Positions 39,237-50,416 are shown, numbered from the stretch's first letter. The stretch: DNA of 64,000 nucleotides from Candidatus Pantoea edessiphila (GCF_002933335.1 NZ_PDKS01000005.1:1-64000), one strand, 5' to 3'. A program made the numbers and translations. The notes: generated by a model from the letters alone, not told the origin.

Positions 39237-39499
39237 TTATCTATATGTTTTTACGTTATGAAATCCTTGTTCAATCAAATATAACACCTGTAAACGACTC
39301 ATTAAACCACTATCACAGTAAAGTAACCAAGTTTTACTTTGATCTAGTTTTTTAAAATTTGAATTAAGATTATAAAACGGCATTGATACAACTCTAATAT
39401 TATTATTTAACTTTAATGGTTTTTTTTTTGCTCATCAATAGATCGAATGTCAATAATACCCTCTCTATCATTAGAATATATTGTATTTTTTGCTTGCAT
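39237..39499 (-). pseudogene. thiI: ThiI C-terminal rhodanese domain, stand-alone, frameshifted at poly(A)
   Basis: The reverse strand encodes the last ~87 residues of Thi[11 protein letters not shown], then [19 protein letters not shown], and [15 protein letters not shown] with the persulfide-carrying Cys (E. coli TWLLWCERGVMSRLQ). It begins with its own ATG (39499) and an AGGGG ribosome site, so the N-terminal tRNA-sulfurtransferase part was deleted first. A run of ten A (forward-strand T at 39420-39429) shifts the frame; eleven would restore it. In Salmonella this domain alone suffices for thiazole synthesis. It may be dead, or rescued by slippage at the A-tract. Confidence 0.85.
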
Positions 39500-39835
39500 G
39501 TTAGATACCCCTTGCTTTTAAATAAAAAGTTTAAAAATTACATGAATGATAATAATTTTATTTGTAAATAATTTTAACAAATTTTAATAAAAAAACAAAA
39601 GATTTCTATTAAAATGAACTTAAATTTCTAATAAAAATAACAAAATTTATCTAAAATAATTTTTTAATTTAAAATGCAAAAATTTTTGCATTTAATTAAT
39701 ATTTTTTTCACAATATACAGTATATATTAAAATTAATTTTAATATAATGAATATTATTCATAGAATTTTTATATTTCCTTCATTATATTTAAATATTATA
39801 ACTTGAATTAATTATTAGTATTAAATGAGTTTTTC
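39500..39835. other. Spacer thiI remnant-dxs
   Basis: A 336-base spacer where E. coli has xseB and ispA; neither could be recognised. It contains long AT tracts only. Confidence 0.5.
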
Positions 39836-41707
39836 ATGAATTTTGATAATATAAAATATCCGATACTATCATTAACAAAAACAGTTCAAGAATTACGTAC
39901 TTTACCAATGGGAATTCTTGTAGAGTTATGTGATGAATTACGTCAATACCTATTAAGTAGTGTCAGCCATTCTAGCGGGCACCTTGCTTCTGGTCTAGGA
40001 GTTATCGAATTAACAGTTGCATCACATTATGTATATAATACACCGTTTGACTATTTAATATGGGATGTAGGTCATCAAGCTTATCCCCATAAAATCTTAA
40101 CTGGCAGACGTGATTTTATTAATACTATTAGACAAAGGAATGGATTACATTCTTTTCCTTGGCGAGAAGAAAGTGAATACGATGTTTTAAGTGTAGGACA
40201 TTCCTCTACATCTATTAGTGCTGGAATAGGTATAGCAATAACTGAAAAATATGAAAATAACGGACGGCATATTGTATGTATTATTGGTGATGGTGCAATT
40301 ACAGCTGGAATGGCTTTTGAAGCAATGAATCATGCTGGTGATATTAAACCAAATATACTTGTGATTTTAAATGATAACAAAATGTCTATTTCTAAGAATG
40401 TAGGTGCTCTTAATAGCAGATTAGCACAAATTCTTTCCGGCAAAACTTATTCTAGACTTCGAGAAAGCAGTAAAAAAATACTTAATGGATTACCACCTAT
40501 TAAAGAAATATTTAGGCGTACTGAAGAATATTTAAAGAGCATGACTACACCAGGAGTACTTTTTGAAGAATTGGGATTTAATTACATAGGGCCTATTGAT
40601 GGACATGATGTATTAAATTTAATTAGTACTTTAAAAAATATGCGCAAATTAAAAGGTCCTCAATTTCTACATGTAATTACAAAAAAAGGAAAAGGATATG
40701 CTCCTGCTGAAAGGGATCCAATTACATGGCATGCTGTTCCTAAATTTGATCCTACAAGTGGTACTTTACCCCAACATTTAGGATCTTTACCGAGCTATTC
40801 AAAAATTTTTGGTAATTGGCTATGTGAAATTGCATCTACAGATCCGAAACTTATAGCAATTACACCTGCTATGAGTGAAGGTTCTGGCATGGTAAACTTT
40901 TCGCAACAATATCCAAAACAATATTTTGATGTAGCAATTGCTGAACAACATGCAGTAACATTTGCTGCAGGAATAGCCATTGGTGGTTATAAGCCTGTTG
41001 TAGCTATTTATTCTACTTTTTTACAAAGAGCTTACGATCAAGTAATTCATGATGTAGCGATTCAAAAATTACCAGTACTGTTTGCGATTGATAGGGGAGG
41101 AATTGTGGGTGCTGATGGACCGACGCATCAAGGTGTATTTGACCTTGCTTTTTTACGGTGCATTCCAAACATAGTTATAATGACCCCTAGTAATGAAAAT
41201 GAGTGTCGGCACATGCTTTATACAGGTTATACATATGGAAAAGGACCAACAGCTGTAAGGTATCCGCGAGGATGTGGAATTGGGATCCCGTTAACACCAT
41301 TAACAGAAATTACTGTAGGTAAAGGTGTGATTAAAAGACAAGGAAAAAAATTGGCGATTCTTAATTTTGGAACACTATTAATAGAAGCTATTCATGTTGC
41401 AGAAATATTAGATACAACTTTAGTAGATATGCGATTTGTGAAACCACTGGATGAAGAACTAATTTACACACTGGCAATTAGTCATGAAGATTTAGTTACT
41501 TTAGAAGAAGGGAGTATTAAAGGTGGTGCCGGTAGTGGGGTCAATGAATTTATAATGAAAAAAAGATTAAAAATTCCAGTGTTAAATATCGGATTACCAG
41601 ATGAATTTATTCCTCAAGGTAGTCAAGATGAAATTCGCCAAGACTACAAATTAGATGCTTATGGTATACAAAAGCAAATTGATGAATGGTTAAAAAATAG
41701 TTGTTAA
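39836..41707 (+). CDS. dxs: 1-deoxy-D-xylulose-5-phosphate synthase
   Basis: A thiamine-diphosphate enzyme joining pyruvate and glyceraldehyde 3-phosphate to DXP, the first step of the MEP isoprenoid route and a precursor for thiamine thiazole and pyridoxal. It is 623 residues (E. coli 620). Visible motifs are the ThDP-binding [15 protein letters not shown] near residue 152, the catalytic His in [10 protein letters not shown] (H49), and the glutamate in [14 protein letters not shown] near 372. Neighbours thiI' and thiL link it to thiamine. Confidence 0.97.
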   Translation: MNFDNIKYPILSLTKTVQELRTLPMGILVELCDELRQYLLSSVSHSSGHLASGLGVIELTVASHYVYNTPFDYLIWDVGHQAYPHKILTGRRDFINTIRQRNGLHSFPWREESEYDVLSVGHSSTSISAGIGIAITEKYENNGRHIVCIIGDGAITAGMAFEAMNHAGDIKPNILVILNDNKMSISKNVGALNSRLAQILSGKTYSRLRESSKKILNGLPPIKEIFRRTEEYLKSMTTPGVLFEELGFNYIGPIDGHDVLNLISTLKNMRKLKGPQFLHVITKKGKGYAPAERDPITWHAVPKFDPTSGTLPQHLGSLPSYSKIFGNWLCEIASTDPKLIAITPAMSEGSGMVNFSQQYPKQYFDVAIAEQHAVTFAAGIAIGGYKPVVAIYSTFLQRAYDQVIHDVAIQKLPVLFAIDRGGIVGADGPTHQGVFDLAFLRCIPNIVIMTPSNENECRHMLYTGYTYGKGPTAVRYPRGCGIGIPLTPLTEITVGKGVIKRQGKKLAILNFGTLLIEAIHVAEILDTTLVDMRFVKPLDEELIYTLAISHEDLVTLEEGSIKGGAGSGVNEFIMKKRLKIPVLNIGLPDEFIPQGSQDEIRQDYKLDAYGIQKQIDEWLKNSC

Positions 41708-41738
41708 TTATATAAACATAATATACATTTTTATTCTT

Positions 41739-42713
41739 TCATATAAAGTGATCAAAACCTTTATAATGAAATTTTAAAGGTTGACCATTTTTAAATAATA
41801 CTAATCCTTTTGATTTATGTACTATTCTACCAATACAGGTGTAAGGTACTTTAAAATTACTGAAAGCTATATTTAATTGATCACAATTGGATTCAGGAAT
41901 AGTAAAGCAGAGTTCATAATCTTCCCCTCCAGCTAAAGCCCAGTATAATATTTGCTCAAATTTAAAATTTTTTACCAAATTGGTTGATAATGGAATATTA
42001 TCTATATTAATATAAGCACCGCAATTGCTTTTATTCAAAATATGTTTAATATCTGATATTAATCCATCTGAAATATCTATTGCAGCAGATGCAATACAAC
42101 GTAATGCTTTTCCTTGTATAAGGCGAGGTACTGGACGTAAGTGTTTTTTAACTAATGACCTATATACTTTATTATCTTTTATTTTTATGCAATTTTGTAG
42201 TAATTTTAAACCAGCTGCGCTATCACCTAAAGTACCAGTAACGTATATCAAGTCATCTAATTTTGCTCCTGAACGTTTTATAGCAAAACCATTTGGCAAA
42301 AAACCAAAAACATTACAAGTTAAACTTAGTGGTCCACGTGTAGTATCACCGCCAATTAATTGCATATTATAATAATCTAAAAATTTGAAAAGATTTTTGC
42401 TGAAATTAAATAGCCACTGATTATTTATTTTAGGCAAAGTTATTGATAATGTTAGACATGTTGGATTAGCTCCCATAGCAGCTAAATCGCTGATGCTAAC
42501 AGATAATGTTTTATAAGCTAAATCAGAAGGGTGAACATTTTGCAAAAAATGTACATTAGCAATAAATGTATCAGTACTAAATGCTAAAATTTGATTATCT
42601 GGTGGTTTGATTAATGCACAATCATCACCAATACCTAACTCGATGTAATCACAGTGATATTTTTTTTTATAATTGAAGTATTTTTTGATTAATTCAAATT
42701 CACCAAAACTCAT
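41739..42713 (-). CDS. thiL: Thiamine-monophosphate kinase
   Basis: Phosphorylates thiamine monophosphate to the active cofactor thiamine diphosphate. The 324-residue protein (E. coli 325) has the acidic Mg-ATP site GIGDDCALI (25-33), GGDTTRG and DISDGLISD. It ends the ribD-ribH-nusB-thiL operon, in the E. coli order. Retention fits the need for ThDP by Dxs in the same window. Confidence 0.95.
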   Translation of the reverse strand: MSFGEFELIKKYFNYKKKYHCDYIELGIGDDCALIKPPDNQILAFSTDTFIANVHFLQNVHPSDLAYKTLSVSISDLAAMGANPTCLTLSITLPKINNQWLFNFSKNLFKFLDYYNMQLIGGDTTRGPLSLTCNVFGFLPNGFAIKRSGAKLDDLIYVTGTLGDSAAGLKLLQNCIKIKDNKVYRSLVKKHLRPVPRLIQGKALRCIASAAIDISDGLISDIKHILNKSNCGAYINIDNIPLSTNLVKNFKFEQILYWALAGGEDYELCFTIPESNCDQLNIAFSNFKVPYTCIGRIVHKSKGLVLFKNGQPLKFHYKGFDHFI

Positions 42714-42762
42714 TTCAATAAATCTCTGTTTAATAAATATATAAAAAAATTAATAATTTAAA

Positions 42763-43182
42763 TTATTTAATATTTGATCTAAATTGTAAAGTAGCTTTAT
42801 CTAATACTCCATTGATAAATTTATGACTGTCTTGAGCTCCAAATGTTTTTGCTAATTCAATCCCTTCATTAATTGCAACTTTATAGGGCATATCACTGCA
42901 TTTGCTAATTTCAAAAAGAGCAATTCGCAGAATAGATTTTTCAATATTTCCTACACTTTCTAACTGACGAGATAAATATGGTTTCATTAGTTGATCTAAA
43001 TAAAAATTATTATTTATTACTCCAAATAATAATTTATGAAAATAATTAACGTCAACATCAGCAATATTTTGTTCTGTTAACACATATAATTCTACTTCAG
43101 ATATATCATTTTTAGATACTTCCCATGAGTAAAGTGCCTGGACAGCACATTCACGAGCACGACGACGATAAACAATATTCAT
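42763..43182 (-). CDS. nusB: Transcription antitermination factor NusB
   Basis: An all-helical RNA-binding protein that binds boxA with NusE (S10) during rRNA antitermination. The 139-residue product (E. coli 139) starts with the conserved [16 protein letters not shown] and contains [11 protein letters not shown]. It lies between ribH and thiL with short gaps. Confidence 0.96.
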   Translation of the reverse strand: MNIVYRRRARECAVQALYSWEVSKNDISEVELYVLTEQNIADVDVNYFHKLLFGVINNNFYLDQLMKPYLSRQLESVGNIEKSILRIALFEISKCSDMPYKVAINEGIELAKTFGAQDSHKFINGVLDKATLQFRSNIK

Positions 43183-43202
43183 AAAGTATAATCCTTTTAA
43201 TT

Positions 43203-43679
43203 TCAGATAATTAATTTGATAGCTTTTAATACATTAATCATTTCAAGTACGGTAATTGCTGCTTCAGATCCTTTATTGCCTAATTTAGTACCAGAACGTT
43301 CAATAGCTTGTTCGATATTTTCAGTAGTTAACAACCCAAAAGCAATTGGTATATTGTTATTTATTGATATTCTAGCAATACCTGCACTTGCTTCATTGGC
43401 TATATATTCACAATGGGAAGTATGTCCTCGAATAACAGTACCCAAAGCAATTATTGCATCATATTTATTAGTTTTGATTAATGTTTCTGTAGCTAAAGGT
43501 AATTCAAAAGCTCCTGGTACCCAGATAACAGTGATATTATCATGATTTACTTGACCTATGCGCTTTAAAGATGAGATTGCACCATCTAATAGATTAAGAT
43601 TAATAAATTTATTAAAACGAGATATAACAACACCTATCTTAGCTTCAGGAGCCGAAACAGCAGCTTCAATTATTTTCAT
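43203..43679 (-). CDS. ribH: 6,7-dimethyl-8-ribityllumazine synthase
   Basis: Makes the lumazine precursor of riboflavin from DHBP and the pyrimidine produced by RibD; forms a 60-subunit shell in E. coli. It is 158 residues with [10 protein letters not shown], the catalytic H89 in GHTSHCEY and the C-terminal [10 protein letters not shown]. Named ribE in E. coli nomenclature. Middle gene of the ribD-ribH-nusB-thiL operon. Confidence 0.96.
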   Translation of the reverse strand: MKIIEAAVSAPEAKIGVVISRFNKFINLNLLDGAISSLKRIGQVNHDNITVIWVPGAFELPLATETLIKTNKYDAIIALGTVIRGHTSHCEYIANEASAGIARISINNNIPIAFGLLTTENIEQAIERSGTKLGNKGSEAAITVLEMINVLKAIKLII

Positions 43680-43718
43680 GTTTATCCTTGTTATTTAATA
43701 ACATATATTATACACGTA

Positions 43719-44855
43719 TTATCTGTCTGTTATTAGTAAATTTTTCCTTGATTTTACTGGTATTAATATCAAACGTATATCATTACCAATTTTTTTTACG
43801 TCAGAGTACAAGAATGTAGGAACATCCTTTAAATTACTCAAACCTGATAATGTACAAAAACTAATACTATCACCCCCCAATATTTTTGGAGCAATATAAA
43901 TAATTAATTCATCAATAAGACCAGATTGTATTAATGTACCTGCAAATGTCCCACCGGCTTCAACTAATGCGTTATTAATTTGATGTTTACCTAACAGTGA
44001 AAGTATTTGAGATAAATTATCTTTTTGCTTGAAATCAGGTAATACTATTTGGATTACATTAGAAGGCCAAACATTATCATCTTGTTTCTTTCTTATTAAC
44101 CAAGTTTCACCAGGTTGATTAATCAATTTGTATTTAGGTGTAATCCTGTTATTCCTATCTATAATTACTCTTAAAGGTTGGCGTAATTGTTTTTTATTTG
44201 AAAAAAAATTAGTTTTTTGTTTGATTTGAGACCAACGAACTGTAAGGCATGGGTCATCAGCTAAAACAGTAGAACTAGTACTAATGATAGCTGAACTTTG
44301 TGCTCTATAAAGTTGAGCATCATTACGTGCATCTTGTGAAGTAATCCATTTGCTTTCCCCATTATTCATTGCAATACGACCATCTAGAGATGTGCCTAAT
44401 TTTAATTGTAACCATGGGTGTCCAGTATGCATTCTTTTAAAGAAACCACGATTAATTTCTTTGCTCTCTTTCATCATTAAACCATGGTTGACTGTAATAC
44501 CAGCTTGTTGAAGTAGACTTAAACCTTTTCCTGATACTTTTGGATTGGGATCTTTTACTGCACATACTATCCTATTAACTCCGGCTTTAATTAATGAATA
44601 ACAGCAAGGTGCTGTTAAACCATAATGACAGCAAGGTTCTAAAGTTACATAAACAGTAGAATCTTGAGCTTTACTACCAGCTTTTTTTAATGCATGTATT
44701 TCAGCATGATCTTTTCCAGTTTGTTGATGCCATCCTTCACCCACGATATTACCATTATTTACTATTACACAACCTACATTTGGATTAGGTGCGGTGCTAA
44801 ACATCCCCCGTTTTGCTAACTTTAAAGCACGAGACATAAATACTTTATCTGGCAA
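43719..44855 (-). CDS. ribD: Bifunctional riboflavin deaminase/reductase RibD
   Basis: Performs two consecutive riboflavin steps: deamination of the pyrimidine (N-terminal, zinc site H50-A-E52, C75 and C84 in TLEPCCHYGLTAPC) and reduction of the ribose (C-terminal, GTSLDGRIAM, VEAGGTFAGTL). 378 residues, against 367 in E. coli. First gene of its operon; upstream nrdR is missing. I saw no FMN riboswitch in the leader. Confidence 0.95.
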   Translation of the reverse strand: MPDKVFMSRALKLAKRGMFSTAPNPNVGCVIVNNGNIVGEGWHQQTGKDHAEIHALKKAGSKAQDSTVYVTLEPCCHYGLTAPCCYSLIKAGVNRIVCAVKDPNPKVSGKGLSLLQQAGITVNHGLMMKESKEINRGFFKRMHTGHPWLQLKLGTSLDGRIAMNNGESKWITSQDARNDAQLYRAQSSAIISTSSTVLADDPCLTVRWSQIKQKTNFFSNKKQLRQPLRVIIDRNNRITPKYKLINQPGETWLIRKKQDDNVWPSNVIQIVLPDFKQKDNLSQILSLLGKHQINNALVEAGGTFAGTLIQSGLIDELIIYIAPKILGGDSISFCTLSGLSNLKDVPTFLYSDVKKIGNDIRLILIPVKSRKNLLITDR

Positions 44856-45403
44856 ATAAATGAACTCCTATAACTTATTAATTGAATAATTAAAGACATC
44901 TTTAATTATTCAATATAAAAAATAATATAATTAATGTTATTTAATTTTAAAATTAAAATTTATTATAACTAAAACAATAATAAAATTTGTTGATGTTTTA
45001 TATTTTATTATTTAAGTTAATTTAACTTTAAGTGTATATAACAGAATTGCTCAATTTATAAACATTACTAATTAGAAAATATAAAGTGTTTGATTTGATT
45101 AATGAATAAACCTATTATTGAATAATAATTTCTTTAATTCATTAAAATAATTCGATATAAAATATAATTAATTACTTTATTATCAGTAAATCATCCAAAC
45201 ATTTTTAGATATTATTTCTTATCAAAAGTATTAATTATAATTAATTAAAAATACAAACATATAAATGCAATTATATAATATTAAAATTATATGATATAAA
45301 AAATACTACCTATATTAAAAAATATACTACAGTTAGCGCTAGAAAAATATTAGTGAAACTATACCAATTTCATTGGTAATTACTAATAAACTATATCTAC
45401 TTA
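44856..45403. other. Spacer ribD-secF
   Basis: 548 bases of AT-rich DNA where E. coli has nrdR, yajD and tsx; no remnant could be recognised. Near the secF end, TACCAAT (45362-45368) and ATTGGTA (45372-45378) form a 7-bp hairpin that could be a weak terminator of secDF. Confidence 0.45.
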
Positions 45404-46345
45404 CTATTGGTAAAATGAATAGGATGTTTTATTCTTTATAATACTTGTTATTAACGCTAAAGATAGAGAAATATAAATTGATGATATTGTTCCAACAATA
45501 ATACCTATAACCATAGTTAATGAAAATCCTTTGAGTAAGTATCCTCCAAATATCAATAAAATTAAAACAATTATTAAAGTAATAAAGGATGTCATTAATG
45601 TGCGTTTTAGTACTTGATTTAAAGAAATATTGATAATATCATAATAGGATGTGGTTTGCATTTTTCGGCTATTTTCTCTAATACGATCAGAAATAACTAT
45701 TTTGTCGTTAAGTGAATAACCAATTACAGACATAAGTGATGCAATAATAGTTAAATCAATTTCTATGCATAATAAAGATAGTATCCCACAGGTAATAACT
45801 AAATCACTTAATAAAGCTACTACCGTGCCAAATGCTATATACCATTCAAAACGGATTCCTATATATAAAAAAATGGCTACTATTGCAAATAAAAGTGCTA
45901 TAAATCCATTGAATGTTAAATCAGAACCTATACTAGGTCCTACAGAATCAATACGATTAATTGTTGTTTTTTGTTTTGTAATACTTTTAATTACTGAAAT
46001 AATTTGATTACTAGAAAATTGTTTAGATCTTTCTAAATCCAATTGTGGTCTAATTTTTATTATTATGCTTTTACTATCACCTAAATTATGAACTATAGGT
46101 GAGTTAAAACCAATCTTTATCAATTGATCACGTAACTGATCAGTATCAATTGATTTTTCAAAATTAGCTTCAATTACAGTTCCTCCTGTAAAATCAATAC
46201 TCCAATTAAAATTAAAAATATAAATAATAAAAATAAAAGATATAACTAGGAATAATAATATTAGGAATGCTAATTTATTCCAACGCATGAAATCAATAGT
46301 TTTATATCCTTCATATGATTTACTAATATCACTAATTTGTATCAA
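45404..46345 (-). CDS. secF: Protein translocase subunit SecF
   Basis: Membrane partner of SecD, which uses the proton gradient to help pull proteins through SecYEG. Six membrane helices are predicted, with a periplasmic domain after the first. Motifs are WSIDFTGGTVIE and GYSLNDKIVISDRIREN. 313 residues (E. coli 323). It starts 10 bases after the secD stop. Confidence 0.96.
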   Translation of the reverse strand: MIQISDISKSYEGYKTIDFMRWNKLAFLILLFLVISFIFIIYIFNFNWSIDFTGGTVIEANFEKSIDTDQLRDQLIKIGFNSPIVHNLGDSKSIIIKIRPQLDLERSKQFSSNQIISVIKSITKQKTTINRIDSVGPSIGSDLTFNGFIALLFAIVAIFLYIGIRFEWYIAFGTVVALLSDLVITCGILSLLCIEIDLTIIASLMSVIGYSLNDKIVISDRIRENSRKMQTTSYYDIINISLNQVLKRTLMTSFITLIIVLILLIFGGYLLKGFSLTMVIGIIVGTISSIYISLSLALITSIIKNKTSYSFYQ

Positions 46346-46355
46346 TTATATAGTC

Positions 46356-48200
46356 CTATATGGATAATCTATTAGTTTCTCTATTAACGTAGATCAAATT
46401 TATTATTGTTCTAGTACCGATAACAGCAGTAAACATTGACGTCATTATACCTATAATAGTCATTATGGCAAAACCTTTAATAGAACTGGTTCCTAGGGAA
46501 TATAAAATTACAGCTTTAATTAAGGTAGTTATATTTGAATCTATTATGCTTGGCAATGCTTTTTGATAACCTCTACGAATAGCTTGTTGGATAGAATATC
46601 CAATATAAAGTTCTTCTTTAATGCGTTCATTTATTAAAATATTGGCATCTATAGATACTGCTAAAGTTAATACTATTCCAGCAATACCTGACATAGTAAG
46701 TGTTATACCAGGTAAAATTGATGTAACTCCAATAATAATAATCAAGTTTATTAATAATGCACAGATAGAAATGATTCCAAATATTTTATAGCATAAGAGC
46801 ATAAAAATAGTGCAAGCAATTAAACCACATAAACATGCTTGAAATCCTTTAATAATATTTTGTTGTCCCATACTAGGTCCAACAATACGTTCTTCTATAA
46901 TATGAATAGGAGTAACTAAAGTTCCTGCTCGAAGTAATATTGAAAGTTGACGTGCTGCATTTAAGTTTTTGATTCCTGATATACTAAATTTACTACCTAC
47001 CATTGACTTAATGTTAGCAATATTAATTATTGCTTCATTTTTCAGTAAAATAGAATGGCCTTTAGAATCTTTTAGGCCACTATCTTTATATTCTATGAAT
47101 AAAGTTGCAATAAATTTGCCTATATTATGTTTAGTAAATAGAGACATTATATCTCCACCTACACTATCTAATGTAATATTGACTTCAGGATTGCCATACT
47201 CGTCAATACTAGAATTAGAATGTGTAATATGATCGCCAGTTAAAATAGTATCTTTATGCAAAACAACTGGTTTACCATCACTCATATACTTTATTTCAGA
47301 ATCGAATGGTATGATGTCCTTAGATACTAATATGGGATTAATATTAGTATTTACCAAACGGAGCTCTAAAGTTGCTGTTGTTCCTATAAGTTCTTTAGCA
47401 TGTGCTGTATCCTGTATACCAGGAATATTAATAATAATATATTCAGCACCTTGACGTTGGACAGATGATTCTGATATACCAATTTGGTTTATACGATTAC
47501 GTAAGATATAAATGTTTTGTTGAATTGCATTTTCTCTCAATTTATTAATATAAGAAGGAGTAAGACTGACTATTATAGTATTATTACTGTTTTTTAACAG
47601 TAGATTGTTATAGTGAGATCTCAAATAGACTAAAGCATTACTAACGTCATGAAAATTTTTAAAATTTATTTCTGTTTTTGATGATTTATTCATATATATT
47701 GTATTATATGGCATATTATGTTTTCTTAAATCATCACGCAAATTATTAATAGTATGGTTTTGATTTTTCTTTATTAGATTATTTATATCTAATTCAATTA
47801 AAAATTGAACTCCACCTCGAAGATCAAATCCTAATTTCATTGGTCTAGCAGATATCCAATTTAGCCATCTAGGCATTGATGGAACTAAATTAAGAGCAGT
47901 AATATATTTTTCTCCCAATCTTTTTGTAATAATATCTTTTGCTAATAGTTGTATATCTATATTATCAAAACACACGGTAACAACACCGTTTTTCATTGAA
48001 ATCAATTTATATTTTATGCTGTGATCATTCATTGTGTTTTTAATAAGATCAACGGATTGTTGATCTGCAAAACTGCCCTTTTTTCCTGTAATTTGTATAG
48101 CTGGGTCTTCACCATACAAGTTCGGAAGTGCATATAATAAACTGATGAAAGTTACTGTAAATAAAACAATATACTTCCATCTCGGGTAACGATTTAACAA
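46356..48200 (-). CDS. secD: Protein translocase subunit SecD
   Basis: RND-family translocase subunit of 614 residues (E. coli 615), with one N-terminal helix, a large periplasmic domain containing GFDLRGGVQFLIELD, and five C-terminal helices with LAVSIDANILINERIKEE, which carries the proton-relay Asp. Operon yajC-secD-secF. Keeping the full accessory complex with PpiD suggests active export across the inner membrane. Confidence 0.96.
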   Translation of the reverse strand: MLNRYPRWKYIVLFTVTFISLLYALPNLYGEDPAIQITGKKGSFADQQSVDLIKNTMNDHSIKYKLISMKNGVVTVCFDNIDIQLLAKDIITKRLGEKYITALNLVPSMPRWLNWISARPMKLGFDLRGGVQFLIELDINNLIKKNQNHTINNLRDDLRKHNMPYNTIYMNKSSKTEINFKNFHDVSNALVYLRSHYNNLLLKNSNNTIIVSLTPSYINKLRENAIQQNIYILRNRINQIGISESSVQRQGAEYIIINIPGIQDTAHAKELIGTTATLELRLVNTNINPILVSKDIIPFDSEIKYMSDGKPVVLHKDTILTGDHITHSNSSIDEYGNPEVNITLDSVGGDIMSLFTKHNIGKFIATLFIEYKDSGLKDSKGHSILLKNEAIINIANIKSMVGSKFSISGIKNLNAARQLSILLRAGTLVTPIHIIEERIVGPSMGQQNIIKGFQACLCGLIACTIFMLLCYKIFGIISICALLINLIIIIGVTSILPGITLTMSGIAGIVLTLAVSIDANILINERIKEELYIGYSIQQAIRRGYQKALPSIIDSNITTLIKAVILYSLGTSSIKGFAIMTIIGIMTSMFTAVIGTRTIINLIYVNRETNRLSI

Positions 48201-48221
48201 AGTGATTACTCTTGTAATAAA

Positions 48222-48554
48222 TTATAATTTTTTAATGGTGCCCTTTGGTAAAATAGAGGATATAAAATCACGCTTAATAATCACTTCAGTAGTTTCATTT
48301 AATGCTATAGTAACATATCCTAATGTTGTTATTTTTGTTACTAAACCAACTAAACCACCAGTAGTAATGATCTCATCACCTTTAGAAATAGAATTAGTTA
48401 ATTTTTTATATTCTTCTATACGTTTCTGTTGAGGACGTAAGATCATAAAGTAAATAATTATACTAAAAGTTAATAGCATAATTATTAAAGAATAATAATT
48501 TCTTTGAAAAGGCGCTCCTGTTGTAGCAAATGCATCAGAAATTAAAAAATTCAT
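48222..48554 (-). CDS. yajC: Sec translocon accessory protein YajC
   Basis: A single-span membrane protein of 110 residues that joins SecDF. The hydrophobic helix at about 20-40 is followed by the signature RPQQKRIEEYKKL and the GDEIITTGGLVG motif. Starts the yajC-secD-secF operon; tgt and queA, upstream in E. coli, are gone. Confidence 0.95.
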   Translation of the reverse strand: MNFLISDAFATTGAPFQRNYYSLIIMLLTFSIIIYFMILRPQQKRIEEYKKLTNSISKGDEIITTGGLVGLVTKITTLGYVTIALNETTEVIIKRDFISSILPKGTIKKL

Positions 48555-49090
48555 TAAATATACCTCTGTTAAAAATTATTGGTATTTGTGTATTATTAAT
48601 AATAATTAGATTAATTTAACTAACCTATGATAAAATTTATTTGCGAATTTATCTAGTTTTTTCTAAAAAATATTTTTGCATATCATAAATTAGAAGCTAA
48701 TAATGCAAATTATGCATATAATTTAATATTGTACCTAAAATATTCTATATTACTTATAGATTTTTTTATTGATATCCCTACCTTCTCTCCACTTAATATA
48801 AAAACATACTAGATGAGATGATACAAGTATTATTCAATAATTAATAAATTATTAGGATTAATTTTATTTAATATGTCATCAAACTTAAGATGATTTATAT
48901 AAATATCAGTAACTTCAATCAATAATAATATGCAATTAGTCAATTTTTATAGGAAAATATACAATATAAAGATATAGGTAGTTGTAAACTAAAATCTTTA
49001 ACTAACATAAATATTTATATTCGAAAAATATTTTATCCAATTTTTAATATTTACTTATTGATAATTCATATAAATATAACAATATAAATT
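48555..49090. other. Spacer yajC-brnQ
   Basis: 536 bases at a junction between two ancestral blocks, where E. coli has tgt and queA upstream of yajC. I recognised no remnant or structured element. Confidence 0.5.
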
Positions 49091-50416
49091 TTAACCCTTT
49101 ATACGATCTACTAAAATAGCAGCAATTAAAACTATTATTACTGGTACTAACCAAGAAATTTCATTAATTAAAGGTATATGAATAAAAGAAACGATTTTGT
49201 TTTTAATATCAGTAGACTTTATAGCATCTAAAATACCAAAAACTAAACTAACAAATATGGTTGGTATAAAAATCCTACTGTTTTTATACCATAAATTTTC
49301 AGTAAAACTTAGTATTACTAGCATTATACAAGGAGGATAAATTATGGTTAAAATTGGAATAGAAAACTTTATTAAAATATTTAATCCTAGATTAGATACT
49401 AACATTGAAAAAATGCATAAGCAGAATAATAGTAATTTATATGATATTTTATTAAAATATTTTGAAAAAAAATCGGCCCAAGCACAGGTTAAACCTACAG
49501 CAGTTACTATACATGCAATAAAAATTAGTAATGTAAGAAATATACTACCAAAATTTCCAAAAGTATTGTGAACATAAACATTTAGAATAGTTGCACCATC
49601 TGCACTTTGATTTACTAGCCCACTCATGCTAGAACCTAATTTCATAAGACACAAATACACGATAATTAAACCAATACTAGCGATTAACCCCGCCATTGTA
49701 GTATAACGCACCAATAATTTCTGTTCACTGATTTCTCGAGATTTAATTGAATTAACGATAACAACGCCGAATATTAATGCGCCTAACGTATCCATGGTCA
49801 AGTAACCATTAAGGAAACCGCTACAAAATGCCGATTGCTGAAAGTCTTTAGTTGCTAATGTTAATACATTGCTTTCTGCAGGCCATATTAATACTGAAAG
49901 ACTAAGAGCGATTAATGCGATAATTTTTATTGGGGCAAGTACATATCCGATTATGTCTAATAATTTACCTGGATATAAAGAAAGAAAAAACACACATGAA
50001 AAATAAATCAAACTATAAGATAGTAGCGGAATAATACTATTATTAGTAATTAGAGGTGCTATACCTACTTCAAAAGAAATCGTTGCAGTACGTGGTATAG
50101 CAAATAAAGGTCCAATTAACAAATAACAAATAATTGCTAATATAAAACCAGCTGTTTTACCTATAGGATTACTAAGTACTTCAATCCCTCCATTTACTTT
50201 TGATATTGCAATTATGGTGCAAATTGGTAAACCAACAGAAGTAATTAAAAAACCAAGAGCTGCCATCCATAAATATTCACCTGATTGAATACCAACCATG
50301 GGAGGAAAAACTATATTGCCAGCTCCAACAAACAAAGCAAAAGTCATAAAACCTAAAGCTACAACATCCTTAAAGGACAAACTATATTTCATAATATTTT
50401 TTATTATTTGAGCCAT
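49091..50416 (-). CDS. brnQ: Branched-chain amino acid transporter BrnQ
   Basis: A 12-helix LIVCS-family sodium/proton symporter for Leu, Ile and Val in the inner membrane. It is 441 residues (E. coli 439), with the family block VALGFMTFALFVGAGNIVFPPMVG at the N-terminus. ATG 50416 gives an 8-residue extension relative to ATG 50392; I see no decisive ribosome site. The window also has ilvC, so the symbiont makes these amino acids and the direction of transport is worth asking about. Confidence 0.93.
   Translation of the reverse strand: MAQIIKNIMKYSLSFKDVVALGFMTFALFVGAGNIVFPPMVGIQSGEYLWMAALGFLITSVGLPICTIIAISKVNGGIEVLSNPIGKTAGFILAIICYLLIGPLFAIPRTATISFEVGIAPLITNNSIIPLLSYSLIYFSCVFFLSLYPGKLLDIIGYVLAPIKIIALIALSLSVLIWPAESNVLTLATKDFQQSAFCSGFLNGYLTMDTLGALIFGVVIVNSIKSREISEQKLLVRYTTMAGLIASIGLIIVYLCLMKLGSSMSGLVNQSADGATILNVYVHNTFGNFGSIFLTLLIFIACIVTAVGLTCAWADFFSKYFNKISYKLLLFCLCIFSMLVSNLGLNILIKFSIPILTIIYPPCIMLVILSFTENLWYKNSRIFIPTIFVSLVFGILDAIKSTDIKNKIVSFIHIPLINEISWLVPVIIVLIAAILVDRIKG

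Noticed and set aside
44856-45403. FMN riboswitch upstream of ribD
   Set aside because: None of the conserved RFN-element blocks is visible in the leader.
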